From the NCBI GenBank assembly GCA_030616825.1, contig JAUWWO010000030.1:1-6424 (forward strand): a stretch of DNA of 6,424 nucleotides, written 5' to 3'. Source of the stretch: Candidatus Margulisiibacteriota bacterium (GTDB lineage Bacteria > Margulisbacteria > WOR-1 > JAUWWO01). Under the pieces are notes generated by a model that did not search any database, had not been told where the DNA came from, and worked only from the letters and a program-made list of their open reading frames with translations. The translations under genes and the position numbers were made by a program. Each line of letters opens with the position of its first letter. Position 1 is the first letter of the stretch. This document shows, in pieces, positions 5,492 to 6,424 of this stretch.

Positions 5492-6424
5492 CTATGCGGT
5501 CCCCATCAACCTCGGTATAGCCTTCTTCCACTTATCATAGAGGGCATCAACTGGAAGATCGATCAGATTATCTATCCGAAGTTTTCCTCCGCCAACTTTT
5601 CCTATTAACTGATAAGGAATCTTATGTTTCTTCGCAATCTTTTCGACTTTAGATTGGTCCTTTGACGAACATGAAACTATGATCCTCGACTGGCTCTCCC
5701 CAAACAGAAGAGCGTCTGCTCTTATATTGCTTTCCAGTTTGACCTGAGCTCCAATCCTTTTCTCTCCTGAAATCGAGCACTCGGCAAGCGCCACCGCAAG
5801 CCCGCCGTCAGAACAGTCATGCGCTGAATTAACCAGTTCCTCTTGAATCGCTTCCAGACAGGCAGACTGAACAGCTTTCTCCGTCCCTAAATCAAGAGAC
5901 GGAGCATCACCCTTTACCATATTGTGGACCACTTTCAGGTACTCAGAGACTCCAAGCTCTTCCTTGTTCTCGCCCAGGAGGATTATCACATCGCCTTCGT
6001 TTTTGAATGACGAACTAGAAACTTTACCTGTATCTTCTACAACACCTACCATCCCTATTGCCGGTGTTGGATAAATCGGGCCATTCGGACTTTCGTTATA
6101 AAATGAAACATTCCCCGAAATCACCGGTATCTTTAAAGACTTACAGGCCTCGATTATTCCCTGAACACAGCTTTTAAATTCCCAGAACCTCTCGGGTTTA
6201 TCTGGATTTCCAAAGTTAAGGCAGTCGGTTAAACCCGCCGGATCCCCTCCTGCACAAACTACATTTCTGGCAGCTTCAGAGACGGCGATCATTGCGCCGA
6301 GATGCGGATTTACAAAACAATAACGACCATTGCAGTCTGCTGTGGCCGCAATCCCTTTGCGAGTGCCCTCAAGCCTCAGCACGGCAGCATCCGATCCTGG
6401 TGGCACCACGATATTTTTCTGGGC
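5492..6424 (-). CDS. purL: Phosphoribosylformylglycinamidine synthase subunit PurL, 5' part outside the window
   Basis: PurL is the ATP-dependent synthetase subunit that converts FGAR to FGAM in purine biosynthesis, working with PurQ (glutaminase) and PurS. The window holds the last 310 residues, and the frame is open to the right edge; the small-type family is usually over 700 residues, so more than half is missing. In the visible part, PPGSDAAVLR (residues 8-17), LNFGNP (69-74), SGNVSFYNES (103-112), PTPAIGMVG (119-127), SAHDCSDGG (200-208) and FGESQSR (241-247) are the conserved blocks of the second synthetase half, including the H-DCSDGG motif near the ATP site. A GTG at 6407-6409 is an internal valine, not a start, because the conserved sequence continues upstream of it. 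The C-terminus ends shortly after the domain without a fused glutaminase, as expected for the three-subunit bacterial form. It is followed by thi4 54 bases later. Confidence 0.95.
   Translation of the reverse strand, partial: AQKNIVVPPGSDAAVLRLEGTRKGIAATADCNGRYCFVNPHLGAMIAVSEAARNVVCAGGDPAGLTDCLNFGNPDKPERFWEFKSCVQGIIEACKSLKIPVISGNVSFYNESPNGPIYPTPAIGMVGVVEDTGKVSSSSFKNEGDVIILLGENKEELGVSEYLKVVHNMVKGDAPSLDLGTEKAVQSACLEAIQEELVNSAHDCSDGGLAVALAECSISGEKRIGAQVKLESNIRADALLFGESQSRIIVSCSSKDQSKVEKIAKKHKIPYQLIGKVGGGKLRIDNLIDLPVDALYDKWKKAIPRLMGTA

Noticed and set aside
6407..6409. GTG as the start of a short PurL-like gene
   Set aside because: The conserved PurL sequence continues in frame upstream to the window edge, and no ribosome binding site is present; it is an internal valine.

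Overview
The window reads as about 6.4 kb of bacterial chromosome in which every supported gene lies on the minus strand. In transcription order (high to low coordinate) they are: the C-terminal part of purL, thi4, a strong intrinsic terminator, a large ATP-grasp protein, a class I SAM-dependent methyltransferase, and a T-box-controlled cysteine synthase (cysK) cut by the left edge. Genes are tightly packed and Shine-Dalgarno sites are clear.

The T-box leader, the Shine-Dalgarno sites and the small-type PurL rule out an archaeon or eukaryote. The Thi4-type thiazole synthase fits an anaerobic, probably uncultured bacterium. A GC-rich hairpin built on TCCCGCC-AAA-GGCGGGA and the unfamiliar ATP-grasp/methyltransferase pair are reminiscent of candidate phyla such as Omnitrophota, but that is an impression and not a placement.

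Region by region: (1) 5492-6424 and 4613-5437, purL and thi4, form a probable co-transcribed pair ending at the terminator at 4541-4587. They are linked metabolically because PurL feeds AIR, the purine intermediate that ThiC also uses for the pyrimidine half of thiamine, while Thi4 makes the thiazole half. (2) 2207-4465 and 1071-2144 form a two-gene cassette: a 752-residue protein with a C-terminal ATP-grasp domain and a long unrecognised N-terminal half, followed 62 bases later by a methyltransferase with CheR-like motifs. I do not recognise this pair as a named system; it is the least explained part of the window. (3) 688-995 holds a promoter and a complete T-box leader with terminator and antiterminator, reading into cysK (1-687).

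Two points stand out. The T-box contains no cysteine codon before its antiterminator, and its acceptor-pairing bulge reads UGGU, which predicts a tRNA with discriminator A rather than tRNA-Cys. The Thi4 has a cysteine at the position used as sulfur donor by the suicidal eukaryotic enzymes, where the characterised archaeal enzymes have histidine.
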